Shown: positions 1 through 12,580, numbered from the stretch's first letter. The stretch: DNA of 64,000 bases from Shinisaurus crocodilurus (GCA_021292165.1 CM037878.1:194865118-194929117); one strand, 5' to 3'. Made by a program: numbers and translations. The notes: generated by a model not told the origin, from the sequence alone.

Positions 1-894
1 CTCCCCCACCCAACACAGATCACCCAATTTAGTAGGGTCTCCTGATTCTCCATGTAGCATTTTCATGGGCCTGGAGTGGCTCCCGCAGGAAGGAGAGGGC
101 AGGAATGTCTACTTCCATCAGCACAGTTGATCCAGCGTAAATCAGGATCCAACCCAGTATCATCTTAGTTTTTCAGATAAAATAAGTATTTAGTAATGAT
201 CTGAACTTCTAGCGTAGTGTTATATTTGACTAGAACTAGTTTAAATTGTATCTGTCTCCTTTAAGTCTGCATCCTTAAATATTTTGGCTCCATAATCATT
301 TTCCTCTCAATTGGCCCTGGCACCACTCAGACCATATTATTAGTACAGGAAGTGGCTTATGCTACTATTCTTATATTCAAAAAAGATCAAAGTGTTTCTA
401 CTCATCATTAGGTTACCATTCATCTCCATAGCATTAACAGGATGTGGGTTTTCCCTCCATCTTGAAAGACTGTGGTTTTGATTCTGCCTCCCACCTTCCA
501 CCTACAAAGAATATTTGTCTGGAAAGTACCATCCACAGAATACAGGAACTTGCCAAGGTTTACAGGAAACTTCCATTCAGCAAATCAACCCTATACTTCA
601 TCAGGACTGTCAAATATGTTCCTATTTTAAAATGATGTTGAAGTGAACACTAAGGAACAGAATTATGTCTGAAAGACATTTGCCCAAAAGAGTCCTAAAA
701 TTTTTATTCATGAACGAGTCCAAAAATTTGGAAAATCCTGAATTCAATTTTAACCCTCAGGAGATTTCAGAGATATTTGAGACTTTCTGTCTTCTTGGAT
801 AATGGATCAATACCTGTCCAGGTCTCTAGATAAAGAACAAGAAACTTACAGCACTTTTTCAGGGAATGCTTCTTATTCAGCCATGTCTTTTCAG
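1..894. other. Unique-looking AT-rich sequence, no gene recognised
   Basis: I see no splice-bounded coding frame, RNA gene or repeat boundary here. The only open frame of note (444-635) is short and resembles nothing I know. Likely intronic or intergenic. Confidence 0.5.
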
Positions 895-985
895 TTGCAA
901 TCATATACACATTTTCCTGGGAGCAAGTCCCAATGAACTCAGTGGGGCTTACTTCTGAGTAGATGTAGACAGGATTGCAGTTATT
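895..985. repeat. Short MITE-like repeat with a palindromic core
   Basis: The core reads as an imperfect inverted repeat (AAGTCCCAATGAACTCA against TGGGGCTTACT) followed by a GGATTGCAG end. Related cores occur at 14268-14380, 8162-8276, 39955-40010, 55600-55675 and 58425-58505. I infer a high-copy non-autonomous DNA element; the family name is unknown to me. Confidence 0.5.
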
Positions 986-2780
986 CATCTTTGATGATCC
1001 AGCACTAAAACATTCTTTCTCCCTATCTCAGGGATTAGGTGGTAAGTATGAATAAAATAAGTCAAGAATGTTCATTTCCCTTCCAAACCACACACTCTCA
1101 AAACCTCTATTATAGCCAAGTATTTGGGGAGTTTGTGATTCAGTGTCAGAGCTAGCTTAATTTTATAACGGAAATTTCTTATGCCTTTATTCGGATTTAA
1201 AAATGAATTACTTTCAGCTGTTCTCATGTCACGCACACACCCATGCTGTTTTTTTTTTTTAATCCATGTGAGTATTTGGATATTTGACCTTAACATGTAC
1301 ATTTTTACTCACTTTCTTCAATAATTTAGGATTGGAATTCTCAAAAGCCCTAATAAAAAGTATTGCCTCCATTTTAGGTGATGATCTTATCGTTGAACTA
1401 TATGAAATATTCTGATGTATTACATCAGTGAAATAATGCAAAGAATACTCAGACTACATGCTTTTCAACTGTGGTCAAATGAACTCTATAACCTTTGGAC
1501 TGTATCCATGGTGTCGTTCAACTAGCTCAAAGCTTTTACCACTTGCAGAAACCCCATTTTCATCCTTGTGCAAATGTCAAATCCAATACTGTGATTTCAC
1601 TTGCACAAGCTGTTACAGAAGGCATTTGTTGCACAAAATTATACCACAAAGTGTTACACAAGCTGTTACAGAGGGCATTGCACAACCAATTACAATTTCA
1701 TTAGGCTAGGTGTTGATTGTGCTAGTTGTGCAACTGCTAGTGGAACCACCTCAACCCTTGTAATTTTTCTGCTAGCCTAATGTTAGATAAAACTCTTTTA
1801 AAAAAAAATAATGTTCTGTTACATTGCTGGATTGATCTATTGAAGACCAAACTGGATTATTACACAACAGAAACATACAGAAACTAGTTAAAGCTAGTAG
1901 CATTTAAGCATTACTATTTTGTAAAAGTGGGGTTGGCCTAAAATGGATGACAGTAATTTCAAACTGGGAAATATAATTCCTTATGTCTAATCTAGGATTA
2001 TCATATCCTGGTTTAGTGATGCTATTTAGAAAAGGCAGAATTCTGTTTTCCCTCCCCCTCCCTTTCAATTTTTCACATGTGATTATTCATCAGGAGCACC
2101 CAAAAATGCTATTTTAAATTGTACAAGCTATAACTTGGCGACTGCATAACTGAAAGTCAATACACACAATATAACACAGGATTATAAAAACACAGAGAGA
2201 AATGTAAGACTGACAGGAGCACACTCCTGTGGAAAGAGATCAGACAGTGAATGCAAGCATGCAGTAAAGGGAGATATACGCCATCCATTCCACCCACTGC
2301 TGAAGAGCGATCAAGTAACAAACACCTGGTTATGTCTCCTGCGTTTTCTTCTTTTAATAGCATTCAAATGCTGGGACCTGTCTGAAGCACACACCAATCT
2401 GGCAATTAGCACGAGTGTTGCAATAAAGTCATGTGTCTCTTGTGCAGTGCTGGCCCCTTTTCCAACTGTAAAGGTTTGGCTCAAACATATATTTCACACA
2501 GTGTGCTACAGTAATGCTGTTTATCATCTCGTCCAAGAAACCACCTTTCAGGGTCACTGTGCTCATCACTGCTCAGTTTAAATCACTGCAAATGAGGGGG
2601 AAGGTGTGTGAGGGAGTAAGAGGTGTGCTGCCTGATATAGATTGTCAGTGGTGTTTTCCTGGTTCATAACCTATTTCTTCCCATTGCGAGCGTAGGAGGA
2701 AAATGAAGAGTGGAGACAATTTGCTGGTGTTTAACTGGGCCACATTTATTTACATACAATGAACTGCAAAGGGATGTAGT
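986..2780. other. Unique-looking sequence with a small internal direct repeat
   Basis: No gene is recognised. There is a T-run at 1250-1261. Two related segments around ACAAGCTGTTACAG lie at about 1605-1640 and 1659-1692, so this part has a short direct duplication with flanking TTGCACAA motifs. Everything else looks single-copy. Confidence 0.45.
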
Positions 2781-3090
2781 GTGGGTCATTCTAATCTGCC
2801 CCCCCCGAGGCCGATAACGTTGTGCAATTGGGCGGAGCATCCAAAACCGGGAGGTGGCGATGATGCCGCCACCGCCCCATTTCCCACTTTCCAGTGTTGG
2901 GACCCTTTGTTGCGTCGCCTCCTCTCGGAGTCTCAAGACAAGAAGCTTGGATTCCATCTCCCAAATAATCACAAGGTCACTTTACACGGCCTACTACGGC
3001 ACCTTGATTCAGTGCATCCCAATCTGCACCAAGCCATGCCTGAGCCCCCACCTCATGGGGAGGATGTAACATGTGACCTGGCACTTTGAA
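2781..3090. other. GC-richer segment of unknown nature
   Basis: This stretch has more CpG than its surroundings and two overlapping 102-codon chance frames on opposite strands. No splice sites or motifs support a gene. It may be a fragment of an old element that I cannot classify. Confidence 0.3.
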
Positions 3091-3319
3091 CTATAGAGTT
3101 TTGTTTTGTATTTTCCCCAGCTGGGATTTCTAGGCATGCAGCTAAGTATTTGAGAGATGGAAGCCTGAAATGTAAAATGCATTGACCCCCATTTGAGTCA
3201 GGTAAAGCCCCCTTCAAGCTTGGCCCAATTCAAAATGGGGCTTGCACCTCATTTCTATTATGTCCTTCCACCATTTTTTTCTCCCCTGCCCCCACCACCA
3301 CCACACAAGCTTTTCATAA

Positions 3320-3350
3320 GATGGATGGATGGATGGATGGATGGATGGAT
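3320..3350. repeat. (ATGG)n microsatellite
   Basis: About eight perfect copies of the tetranucleotide ATGG/GGAT are visible. Confidence 0.95.
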
Positions 3351-3419
3351 GAATCCTTACCATGGAAGGGCAAAACAGATAATTCTCCCATCCCAGAAGG
3401 AGAGGCCTTCATTGTAAAT

Positions 3420-3740
3420 GACATGATGACTGCGTGCACACATGACAACCCACACTCATGGCTGAGTATGGGTTGAGTGTGGGTTGCTGTTGAACTCAGC
3501 ATGGGTTGTCATGTTGTGTGAACCCAGCCGTGCTAACAAACCATGGTTTGTTAATCATGAACAACCCAGCAACAAACCACGGATTATTTTAGGTGGTTGT
3601 TGGGGGGGTTGGGGGTTGTTTGTACTGTGTTCACACAACACAGTAACCTACATTTCAGCAACAACCCACAGTTGAACAACCCACACTCAATCTATACTCC
3701 ACCTTGAGTGTGCATTGTCATGTTGTGTGAACCCAACCAG
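3420..3740. mobile_element. Non-autonomous foldback DNA element (ACAACCCA family)
   Basis: The segment is full of inverted copies of GGGTTGT/ACAACCC. The phrase CATGTTGTGTGAACCCA occurs twice (about 3510 and 3719), and a CACAACACAGT inverted copy lies in the middle. The same word set recurs in the foldback at 20931-21530. I infer an internally deleted DNA transposon. Its right end lies about ten bases before the candidate exon at 3753. Confidence 0.6.
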
Positions 3741-3752
3741 TGTCTTTTGCAG

Positions 3753-3873
3753 CCACAGATCATGCAGCTTGATGACAAGTCGTATGTTCCTGAACTGCAA
3801 ATGATGGACTATGCAGCCAAGACTTCTCCTGTTGGGATGGGAGGCTTCTTCTGTCGTTTATCCCTTCCCCAAG
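3753..3873 (+). CDS. Candidate orphan internal exon, product unknown
   Basis: A 121 bp block is bounded by a good acceptor (TGTCTTTTGCAG) and a strong donor (CCCCAAG/GTAAGG). It is open for 40 codons with one base left over. The predicted peptide is rich in ordinary coding-type residues and contains QLDDKSYVPELQMMDYAAK. I do not recognise the family. No partner exon on the same strand can be joined with confidence within the window. A foldback element ends ten bases upstream, so the acceptor could belong to that element, or the exon could be chance. Splice signals and peptide character favour a real exon only moderately. Confidence 0.35.
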
Positions 3874-4808
3874 GTAAGGATTTATTTGTTTTTTACTTGG
3901 AGAAAGGGGACAAAAAGGAAGGGAAAGCAGAGGCTAAATCAAGCTATTTGAGAGAGTTCTCTCAAACAGTCTAAAACCCCTCGAGCTTCTTCAAGGGCTC
4001 AGTAGGAACTAGGAACATTTGAACATGCTGGTTTATTTTCGGGGGCAGACAGGAGGGACAAGCCCCTGGCCTAGCAATTTCCATGATTACAGGAGCCCTT
4101 TTAAAAAGTGATTGTATAAGGCAGGGAGTTTTGGACTGTGTGAACTGTCCCAATTTATGTCCCATAAGGCTGGGAGAAAAGACACAGGCTGGCCAGTAAT
4201 GGTATCGGCAGAAATGTAACATGTTTCTTGTTTTCTCTTTTTCCCTTTTCCCCCCCTTTGTGTTTTCCCTTATATTATACCAAATCTCTGAATCTTTTGG
4301 ACTCAGGATTGTTCAAAGAGCAGCTGCAGGGGCATTCCTCTGAGAGGGAATCTCTCAGGAAAGCTACACACACACACACTCTAGATCACAACCCATGCTT
4401 CCAATTGCATCAAGTGATAAATTATGTTCTTTTCCCATGGTTGATGCATCAAGACTTAGTTACCTTGTGCACGTATTCTTTTGTGATGTTTATGATAAAA
4501 TTATGATTTGGTTTATGAATAATAATAACTGAATGCGACGGAAGCCTCTCCAGCTGCTGACAGGGCTGAGAAATGGGAGCCTGGTTTTCACTCCAATGGC
4601 ACAAAAATATCACCTCTCTCAAATGAAATATTAGCAGATGCCTCATCAATAATGTAGCCTCAATCTGATTTGTAGACACCAGACGATGAAGGATTGCAGC
4701 AACAGGGGAAGGGCTCACCATCCAAGGAATCTCAATTACTTTCCTGCTTTCAAGACCTGCAGGAAAACCTAAAAAGTACAAGCAGGTGATGCTACTTTTG
4801 TTTTACAT
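3874..4808. other. Unique-looking sequence, nothing recognised
   Basis: It follows the candidate donor at 3874. There are short chance frames on both strands, an (AC)5 run near 4369, and no recognisable element. Confidence 0.45.
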
Positions 4809-5197
4809 CAGGGGTGCAGAAACTCTGGCCTGCAGGCCTAATCCAACCCATGCATCCAGGCTGCAGTGGCTTGTGCCACCTCTGCAAACCCCAGCCTCTC
4901 AGCCTCACCAGTCCCACTCCTTCCAGGGCTGGGGATAAGGTGGGGAGAAGAATCCCCACTGTTATCTCTGACTCATTGGTTGGGAAAGTCCACATGCAGT
5001 AATGCTTGGTCCCTGGCCCAAGCACTGGGTGAAAGATCCACCTGGTGCTTTGGGCAGGGACCAATGATATCATGTGGGCCCGGCCACACCCTCTGACATC
5101 AGGGAGCAGGGCCACACCCACCTGACATCATATGGCCCATGGAGGGCTGGGTGGGTATTATCCGGCCCCCAAACTCTGTTTTGGTTCTGCACCCCTG
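4809..5197. mobile_element. hAT-type MITE, complete, with 8 bp target duplication
   Basis: The ends form a perfect 13 bp terminal inverted repeat, CAGGGGTGCAGAA and TTCTGCACCCCTG. The flanks TTTTACAT (4801-4808) and CTTTACAT (5198-5205) form an 8 bp target duplication with one mismatch. CAGGGG ends and an 8 bp duplication are hallmarks of the hAT superfamily. There is no transposase, so it is non-autonomous. The open frames inside are not genes. Confidence 0.88.
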
Positions 5198-5205
5198 CTT
5201 TACAT

Positions 5206-6174
5206 GAGGCTAAAGAATCCAGGATGTTCCTCAGGATCCCCCCTGAATACATTTCAGAACAGCTAGGTAACAATCATTTCTGTATGATACCTTGGTTGAA
5301 TGAAACATCTATTGAAGACTAGATTTCACACAGAGAACCAATCAGTGTCTCGGATCCAAGCCAGATCTGCATTTGGCAACCTTGACCGGGCCATGTTTGC
5401 CTGATGCAGTTCCATGCATTTTGAAGACACTGTACTTTTTTCAAATTATGGAACACCAGTATAATGTCTATGAACAACATGCAGCAAGCATGTTTTCTAG
5501 ATAAAGTATAGCCTCCTCAACTAATTCATTTTTGCTAGGGAAATTAGGATAGGATTGCATAGGGTATCTCAGCTTATCAAGTCATACAGTGAACTCCAAA
5601 ATGTAAGTAGTTTGAGCAATGCCTGCTCTATGCAAGGTTGTAATTCATATGTTTAGTCTAATAACAACAAGCAGAGGATGAGAGATGATTGGGACGAGTG
5701 TTGGAAATCAGAACCGGCAACATACGCAGTTTAGAAGAAGGGCAGGCATCTCACAAAATTACTAAAAGTGTTCCCAACTATCTACCCCATCTATTAAAAA
5801 CACCAATATTTTCAGAAGACTCAGGCTATCCCTTCAGTTTAGACCATACTACATTATGGTTCAAGCTTTGGACCCCAGAATCCAAAGCAATATTTTTTCA
5901 GTAAATCTATTTCTATTTACTGTTACCTTGTTCAAAGTGTGGAACACCTCTATACCAAATTTTAATTGGTTTTATCACTCCAAATGTGATGCATGGGTCT
6001 GAGATGGTAATCATTCCTTTATAACAAAAGCTTTACATTTTTCCTTTGTAAATGTACCAGCTCCATCATGGATCACCATGGATTTACATCTGAGTAAATA
6101 TGCATTGGGTTGCACTTCACAGGTTACTTATGTAGCACTTCAGCCCACCACCACCACCAAAAACCCCTACAATG
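5206..6174. other. Unique-looking AT-rich sequence
   Basis: No gene or repeat is recognised. A 71-codon open frame at 5689-5904 has no splice sites or known motif. Confidence 0.45.
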
Positions 6175-6318
6175 GCCTTCTCCAACCTGGTGTCCTCCAA
6201 ATGTGTTGAACTACAACTCCCATAAACCCTAGCTAGTATGAACAATGTCCATGCTGGCTGGGAATTATGGGAGTTGCAGTCCAACACATGTGGAGGGTAT
6301 CAGATTTGGGAAGTCTGC
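6175..6318. mobile_element. Foldback MITE (TCCAACCTGGTGTCC family)
   Basis: The left arm (TCTCCAACCTGGTGTCCTCC ... ACAACTCCCAT) and right arm (ATGGGAGTTGCAGTCCAACA ... GGGAAGTCTG) are imperfect reverse complements of about 60 bp. Related copies or fragments lie at 25826-25937, 50755-50870, 51060-51135 and 52065-52170. Confidence 0.75.
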
Positions 6319-6920
6319 CCTACAAACACATTTTAAAGGACTTTTGACTGTGTACTGTGACTTTAAGCAATTCAGAGCTAACTTTATATGCCAGTTAACA
6401 GTGTACAAGCTGCGGAGATTATTCCAAACAGGGATGCAGTGTTTAATCATCAGATAGGATGAGACATGAATTGAATTATCAGTATTTGTGATAAGAATAT
6501 TGCAGAGTCTATGATTTGCTTGTCTGAAGTGGAGATTTTAACAATTTTAATCAGTGCAAGAATATGTCACCAGGATGCCATGTCACCATGTAATTTTAAC
6601 TCTAAAGATTACCATTTGTACATGCTAACCCTCGCATTTAAAAAAAAAATCCTATAAAGATGCTGTTGGAAGTTTTTAGAAGGTACATTTTATTTTTAAA
6701 TTTTTCCAGTAGCATCTATGGGTGGAATCCAACTAGTTCTCTTTGTCGACAGAAGACATAATTCCATGTGGGTGTGGTATAAAGTACCATTTACCCCTAA
6801 GAACATTTCCATATTACCTACCCAAGTGTAAATGTCTATAAGAAAGGGACATCTTCCAAACACATATCTACATGGCAAAATATAAGGAATTCTAATTTTT
6901 TTCTCATTGCAGTTTTAATC
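6319..6920. other. Unique-looking AT-rich sequence
   Basis: No gene, RNA or repeat boundary is recognised. Confidence 0.45.

Positions 6921-6969
<49 letters not shown>
6921..6969. repeat. (GAT)n microsatellite
   Basis: About sixteen uninterrupted GAT triplets. A similar array at 27816-27860 is the tail of an L2-like LINE, but no LINE body is recognisable here. Confidence 0.97.
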
Positions 6970-8161
6970 CTGTACTTAGCATGTTCTGTGGCTTTGTCAC
7001 ATATTGTGCTTATCTACACAAATCCTTGTGAAAAGGTGTAATATACATTTATTGTGGGCGCTAGAATGGTTTCCTCAATTCAGTCTACAGCTCTGCAGTG
7101 ATATTTTACTGAAACCTGCCCTGTCTTTGGAGGGGTATTTAACACTACGCTTCTCAAGGAAAATGAGCGGCTAAAGGAACAATCTGCCCATTCTGTAAAA
7201 GTGTGTTTGTTTGTAGATATTCAACTTTGTCTACTATAATAGCAGCATACAGTAAACAGCAAAGGAGGTAGCCATTTTGAATGTCCCAGAACTCAGAACA
7301 TAGCTGGGAGAAACAAAATGGTGGCCACTCTAATTATCTTCACTTTAAAAAAGGACTTCACCTCACCCCTGAAATATAGCTGAACTGAAACAGCCCATTT
7401 CAAGGTGGGTGAAACAGCTGAGAAATAGTCTTTTTTCATTTTGGTACAGCCCTGTCAGGAACGGACATACTAGCTGGCAGCAGGCCATCTGGATCCTCCT
7501 GTAGTGGACATGCTACCAGGGCAGATGACTTCTGGACCTCTCACAATAGCTTTGGTAGGGATCTGTAAAAAAAATTCAGTCAACTGGAAGAATGATGTCT
7601 TCAAAAGTACCCATTTTATGACCATATAGATTACATGAGGAAAACAGGTTCAGAATATCTTTTCCCTACCTTCATTTTACATTAAGTAGATAGAGCAACT
7701 ATGAGTTTATACTTCAGTCAAAATCCATCTGCTAGGGAATGCTAACATTCTAGAGACTCCATGTGTTGTAAAATAATCCTAGTACATCTATCAACAGTTA
7801 ATTATCTTTGGACAGCTAATCAATTTAATTCCTATCTAAATATTTCAGGTTTCTTGGCTTATTAATTTCTCATCTACTTTAAGTATTAACCCACATACAT
7901 ATAATTCCCAAGACAGCAATTCTAAATCCCTCAGTGGGAAATAAGTAATAATTTAAGTTAAGTTAAAATGAAAAGGACTAAAATATTGACAGCATAATTA
8001 TCCCAAGTTAGGAAATGTAGTGCTGAATTATAGTTACATAGATACAGATAATGAGATGCTCCACATTTTGCCTAAACTCAAAGGTATACACTTAAAGTTT
8101 TAAAAGTATATTTATTGTACACATAATTTAGATACAGTTTTGCTGAAATGTGAACTATTGT
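6970..8161. other. Unique-looking AT-rich sequence
   Basis: Nothing recognised on either strand. Confidence 0.45.
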
Positions 8162-8276
8162 GTTGAATCAGACTTAGTCATACTTAAAGTAGACCACTGA
8201 AATCAATAGGACTTAATTATGACTAAATTATATCAATGGGTCTACTCTAAAGTATGACTAAGTCTGGATCCAACCC
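8162..8276. mobile_element. Foldback MITE, about 115 bp
   Basis: The left arm GACTTAGTCATACTTAAAGT is mirrored by CTAAAGTATGACTAAGTC on the right, around an AT-rich loop. It shares its core (GTAGACCACTGAAATCAAT) with the element at 14268-14380, so the two belong to one family. Confidence 0.75.
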
Positions 8277-9570
8277 ATTATATTATATGATTTATTTATT
8301 TTAAAATAAATACATTTGTCCTGATTGCCACACGACAGATAGAAATCCTCTAAAATGGGACTCAACTGGACAGTAACCCTAGAGAGGGAGATTGAATTGC
8401 TATAAACCAGAGGACACCCCCCACCCACTGTAGCCATCAAACCTATGTTAATGCTGCACTATGAAGCTGGGTGAACATAGCTGAGGAAGGGAAGCTTCTC
8501 CCTGCTTGCCCATCAAAATTTTGGTAATGGAAGCCACGTCAACCCCATTCATCCTCGATCAACTCATGGATGACAGCTGACGTGTAAAGCAAAGTATTAA
8601 AGGACATCATATCGTATTTTGGATATATTATGACAACAAAATATGCTGCCATTACTTACATCTAGACATATTGTAAGAGGTTTTTTTTTACTGATTAGTT
8701 GAAGGATTACCAGCAAACATAAAATGATAACAGAAATATTTGCTGGCTTTCAAGACAAATTCCAAGACCATTACAGAATTTATTTTAGTTCCTAACTAGT
8801 TTTCCTTGCAAACTCAGTGAATACATTGTCCCATATTCAATATATTTATTTTTATGGGAAATGATCACTGAATGGAAGTCTCTGACAGTGGATGTACATA
8901 TCTTAGTAGCATTGACTTTAGTCCTCTGGAAAACCTCACATAGTACATGACCTACATGTTCAGGGACAGCATTATGCCTACAAATCTGACAGGGGGAAAA
9001 TGAAATTAAACATTAAAACAGTATTAGTTTTAAAATCTCGATCCATTAGATCTGATTAATCTTCTCAAAATGAACTTGATTGCTATTGTCTCAGTGTACC
9101 ATCTGGGCATGGGAGGCTGGAGGACAATCCCAAAATTAATCCTAATTGAGATGAAAACAAGAGGAACAGTACAACCAGAACAACAATCATTTTGTTTCAG
9201 AGAAAATTCAGGCACATATTTTGTGTCCTGCAGTAAATTACTTTTAACATTTTCCACCCCTGTACAATGGCTTTAGTGTACATACGGTACATGGAGATCC
9301 CGGTGCACAACAAGACCTACTTCATACATGACCTTTGAGGCAAAGTTGCTGCAATGAAACTGCTCTTCAGTGCTTCTCTTCCACACCACATTGGTAATGT
9401 TCCACATCATGTGAGCAGGCCAGATCACATGGGCAACTTACAGACCATCAGCAGTGCCCAGGGAGAGAGAAAAACGTTCTATTGAGTCAAGCTATCCTAT
9501 GAAGCAGAAGCAACCACAATCCTACAGTGGCAATGCAATCCTAAAGTGGCACCATACATGGCCCTTCCCC
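8277..9570. other. Unique-looking AT-rich sequence
   Basis: No exon-like block is recognised. Two chance frames overlap on opposite strands at 9030-9276. Confidence 0.45.
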
Positions 9571-9970
9571 TACTCACACACCATTTTATCCTCGCAACAA
9601 CCTGTGAGGTAGGTTAGGAACATGGGAACATTGGAAGTTGCCTTATATTGAGTCAGACCATTGGTTCATCTAGCCCAGTATTGTCGACACTGACTGGCAG
9701 CAGCTCTCCAGGGTTTCAGGCAGGATTCTTTCCAAGCCCTACCTGGAGATGTCGGGGATTGAACCTGGGCCCTTCTGCATGCAAAGCAGGTGCTCTAACA
9801 TTGAGCTGTGGCCCCTCTCTGCCATAGGAACCTGAGGAAATCTCTCAGGTTGGGCTGAGATATGATAATTGGGCCAAGATTACCCAGTGAACTTCAGTGC
9901 TGAGAAGGGATTTGAACCTGGGTCTCTCCAGTCCTAGTTGGACATTCTAACCACTACTCTACACTAGTTC
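9571..9970 (-). mobile_element. Sauria-type SINE, interrupted by another SINE
   Basis: The two halves (9571-9621 and 9825-9970) match the Sauria-type copies at 21072-21326 and 61182-61414: the ATTTTATCCTC / TGTGAGGTAGGTTAGG block, then GGATTTGAACCTGGGTCT with the tRNA-type B box, then CCACTACTC (A box side). The 3' tail toward the left is truncated. The middle is occupied by the tRNA-Ala-like SINE described next. Confidence 0.8.
9622..9824 (-). mobile_element. tRNA-Ala-like SINE inserted in the Sauria-type SINE
   Basis: Read on the minus strand, the head GGGGCCACAGCTCAATGTTA...GCATGCAGAAGG resembles tRNA-Ala (anticodon region TTTGCATGC), followed by the family body (GGGTTTCAGGCAGG, TGAGTCAGACCATTGG). 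TAGGAAC occurs at both edges (9615-9621 and 9825-9831), consistent with a short target duplication. I recognise the tRNA type but am unsure of the published family name. Confidence 0.8.
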
Positions 9971-11328
9971 ACCATATGGTATGTGCATATGGAACCTTCC
10001 CCAACATAGCAGAAAATGTGGGAAACATTGGTTGAACAGAGTTTTATGTAACCATTAAGAATGTAAGGGAGCTTTTGAATAAGGCATTTATCCTAAGAAA
10101 CTTACATCTCCATTTTTCTTCACTCATACATGTGCTTCTTTTCATTAATTCCCTCTCTTTCAGATTTTGAAGTAGTGATTTGCTGATCACTGATTTAAAC
10201 ACAGAACCAATAATAAACTCTTCTAACATATTCATAAAATATACTAAGATTGTGTTTAAATCATATTTGTGGTACTTTCGCAGTGTAGATTCTTAGTGAA
10301 CAGCTTTGATGAACATGCCAGTAAATATTGCTTTGTGTAATGAGTGAAAACACATATTTTGTGCAGGAAACATTTTTCAAAGAATGAGTCTAGACGGTGT
10401 TTTATCCTCTTGCTGCCAAACATTGCAAATCATTTAACTATGTGTCAACTATGCCTATGGGTTTATTTACGTCTTACTTCTTATGATAAGCAAAGCAGCC
10501 TTGATTTCATAGTAGAAAATATGTTAAATTGCAACTGTATTCTTAATCATTCTATGCCTTGGATGTAATATTGCTAATTTTTCAATGAGGTTAAAAAGTT
10601 CTTTTCTAGCTGACTGCAATGACAGAAGCCTAGGCCCAATGCCTATTGACTCTGGGGTGCATTGACTGGCCTGGTATATTATGGCCCTTCTAGATAGTTC
10701 TCCATTACTTTGGTAAGAATGGAGCCTCTACTTCTTATCAAAGTGGTAAAACTGTGTGGAATGCACCTCTTCATTGCTTCAAGGCAATCAGGCAACACTC
10801 CCAGTCTTTCTGTGCTGTGAGGGCATTCTCATTTGGTGTTAGTTGGGCTTGAGTCTAATTGCTTTTGCCAAAGAGCCTCCCTTTTATGTCTCCACATGAT
10901 CACTTTAGCTCACAAGTCTCCATTTTGTTTGGAAATGTTATCTGGCAAGGGCTAACCAATTTGGGCAGGATGTCTTTTGCTGGTCCCATCAACACGCTTT
11001 ATTAAAATGGAAAAGTGTGTCCTAGCCCTCTATATGCTGGCTGATGAATTCTTGAAAGTCGAAAGCCAAATTTTCCCCACTTCCTAATTCAATCAATACA
11101 AGGTACCACATATCAATTGCCTATTGAAAGCCCTGGTTTCTGTGTGATCTTTCAGGTAGTACTGAAACACACGCACTAGAGTCGAGCATCCCCCTTAATC
11201 AAGAAAGATAGCAATTTATCCTTCCCTTTTGCACACCTGGACATTTTCCTTCCAGATGCCACCCTAACCTTGTGTTATTTTTATCTTTCTATGACTAACT
11301 GGTCTTGGACCTCTGGCCTCAGTGTCAG
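9971..11328. other. Unique-looking AT-rich sequence
   Basis: No gene or complete element is recognised. The largest frame (10344-10568) has no supporting signal. Confidence 0.45.
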
Positions 11329-11523
11329 AGGAACATGGGGAACGGCCTTATACTGAGTCAGACCATTGGTTCATCAAGGCCAGTATTGTCAACATTGAGT
11401 GGCAGCAATGGCTCTCCAGGGTTTCAAGCAGGAGTTTCCTCAGCCCTAACAAGAGATGCCAGGAATAGAGCCTGGGACCTTCTCCATGCAAAGCAAGCGC
11501 TCTGCTATTGAGCCATGGACCTT
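11329..11523 (-). mobile_element. tRNA-Ala-like SINE
   Basis: Same family as 9622-9824: TATACTGAGTCAGACCATTG, GGCTCTCCAGGGTTTCA, and the tRNA-like head on the minus strand ending GCTCAATAGCAGAGC. The copy is diverged, with no clear target duplication. Confidence 0.8.
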
Positions 11524-12580
11524 CATCTGAGGAGAGCATGCCTGCTGGCACAATCTCTGCCTGACTGGCTCTTGAGGCTTCCAGCTTCAGGTGCCCATCC
11601 TCCTCACATTTCCCTCATCCAGCAATCCCTTTCCAGTAAGGCCTTGCTGTGGGTTCACCAGGATGCCAAGGACCTTAATTCCCCCCTTCTCTTCAACCAG
11701 AAGTGCTGCCAGATTTGAGAGGGCTTTGGGCAAGGTGCCAAGTGTGCCCTTCCACCACTGCCCTAGCCAGCTCATTTTCTTCCCCTCCTCCTTCCACCAC
11801 TGCCCTGCTTTTTTCCTCTTCTGGGCAGCTCCAGTGCTATCATTGCTTGTGAGAGAGCAGAAGCAGCAACGACCAACCATGACCACTGTCAAATTAACAA
11901 TGGAGCAGAGAGGAAGCAGGAAAGAAACTGTGCGACATGATGTAACAGACCTGTTTTTTGTTTTTGTTTTGTTAATGGCAGTTAGCCACCCAGTCAAGGC
12001 TACTGCCAGCCAATCTGGTCTCTCACCAAAACAGCTGGTTGGATTTCCCATGCCCTTCTTCCTCTTTGTTTGCACTTTAAAATCCAAACCATGGCTCCAA
12101 GAAGACATTTTGGTGAGAGATCAGAGTGGCAGTCCCAGATACCACCCTAGATTCAATCCAGGAGGAGGGGGAAGAAAATGAGTGTTTGCCCCACCACCAC
12201 CCTCAAGAGTGGAGGCTGCACAGCCCTGGATTTAGATCCCAAAGTCTGGCATTAACAGCACCACTGCTTTTGGGGTTAATATAAAGAAGGAAAGGTATAA
12301 CTTCCTCCCTCCCTGGTTCTCTGTTTTTTGCTGGTTTACCAGTTTCTACTACTCCTTACTTCTTTTCCCTTGGATGCTGAAGCATGCTAGCTGCCTACAC
12401 AAGGCCCCCTTTTCATAGACTGGCACTCTGGGTTGGTCCTGGAATTTGGAGAACTAACTGTTTATTGAGCCATCTTGGCCTCATCTGGTTCAGGTCTAGA
12501 TCCTAAACTGCATGGAATTATACTCCCTTGGTGCCTGCTCGTCCAACTGAGGGCTGCCCCCTCAGTTGGAAGATCAGGCA
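11524..12580. other. Unrecognised segment with two long opposing chance frames
   Basis: Frames of 196 codons (11591-12181, +) and 173 codons (11587-12108, -) overlap almost completely. Their peptides are low in recognisable motifs, rich in Trp/Lys/Gly or Pro/Ser, and not flanked by promoter or polyadenylation evidence. A CTTCCACCACTGCCCT phrase is duplicated at about 11750 and 11795, so the segment looks like repeat-derived DNA rather than a gene. Confidence 0.4.

Noticed and set aside
9622..9824. Functional tRNA-Ala gene
   Set aside because: The tRNA-like head is degenerate and attached to a repeated body found at several sites, so it is a SINE.
11587..12181. Two overlapping long frames (196 and 173 codons)
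   Set aside because: Near-complete antisense overlap, no splice or polyadenylation signals and no motifs. They look like a stop-poor patch.
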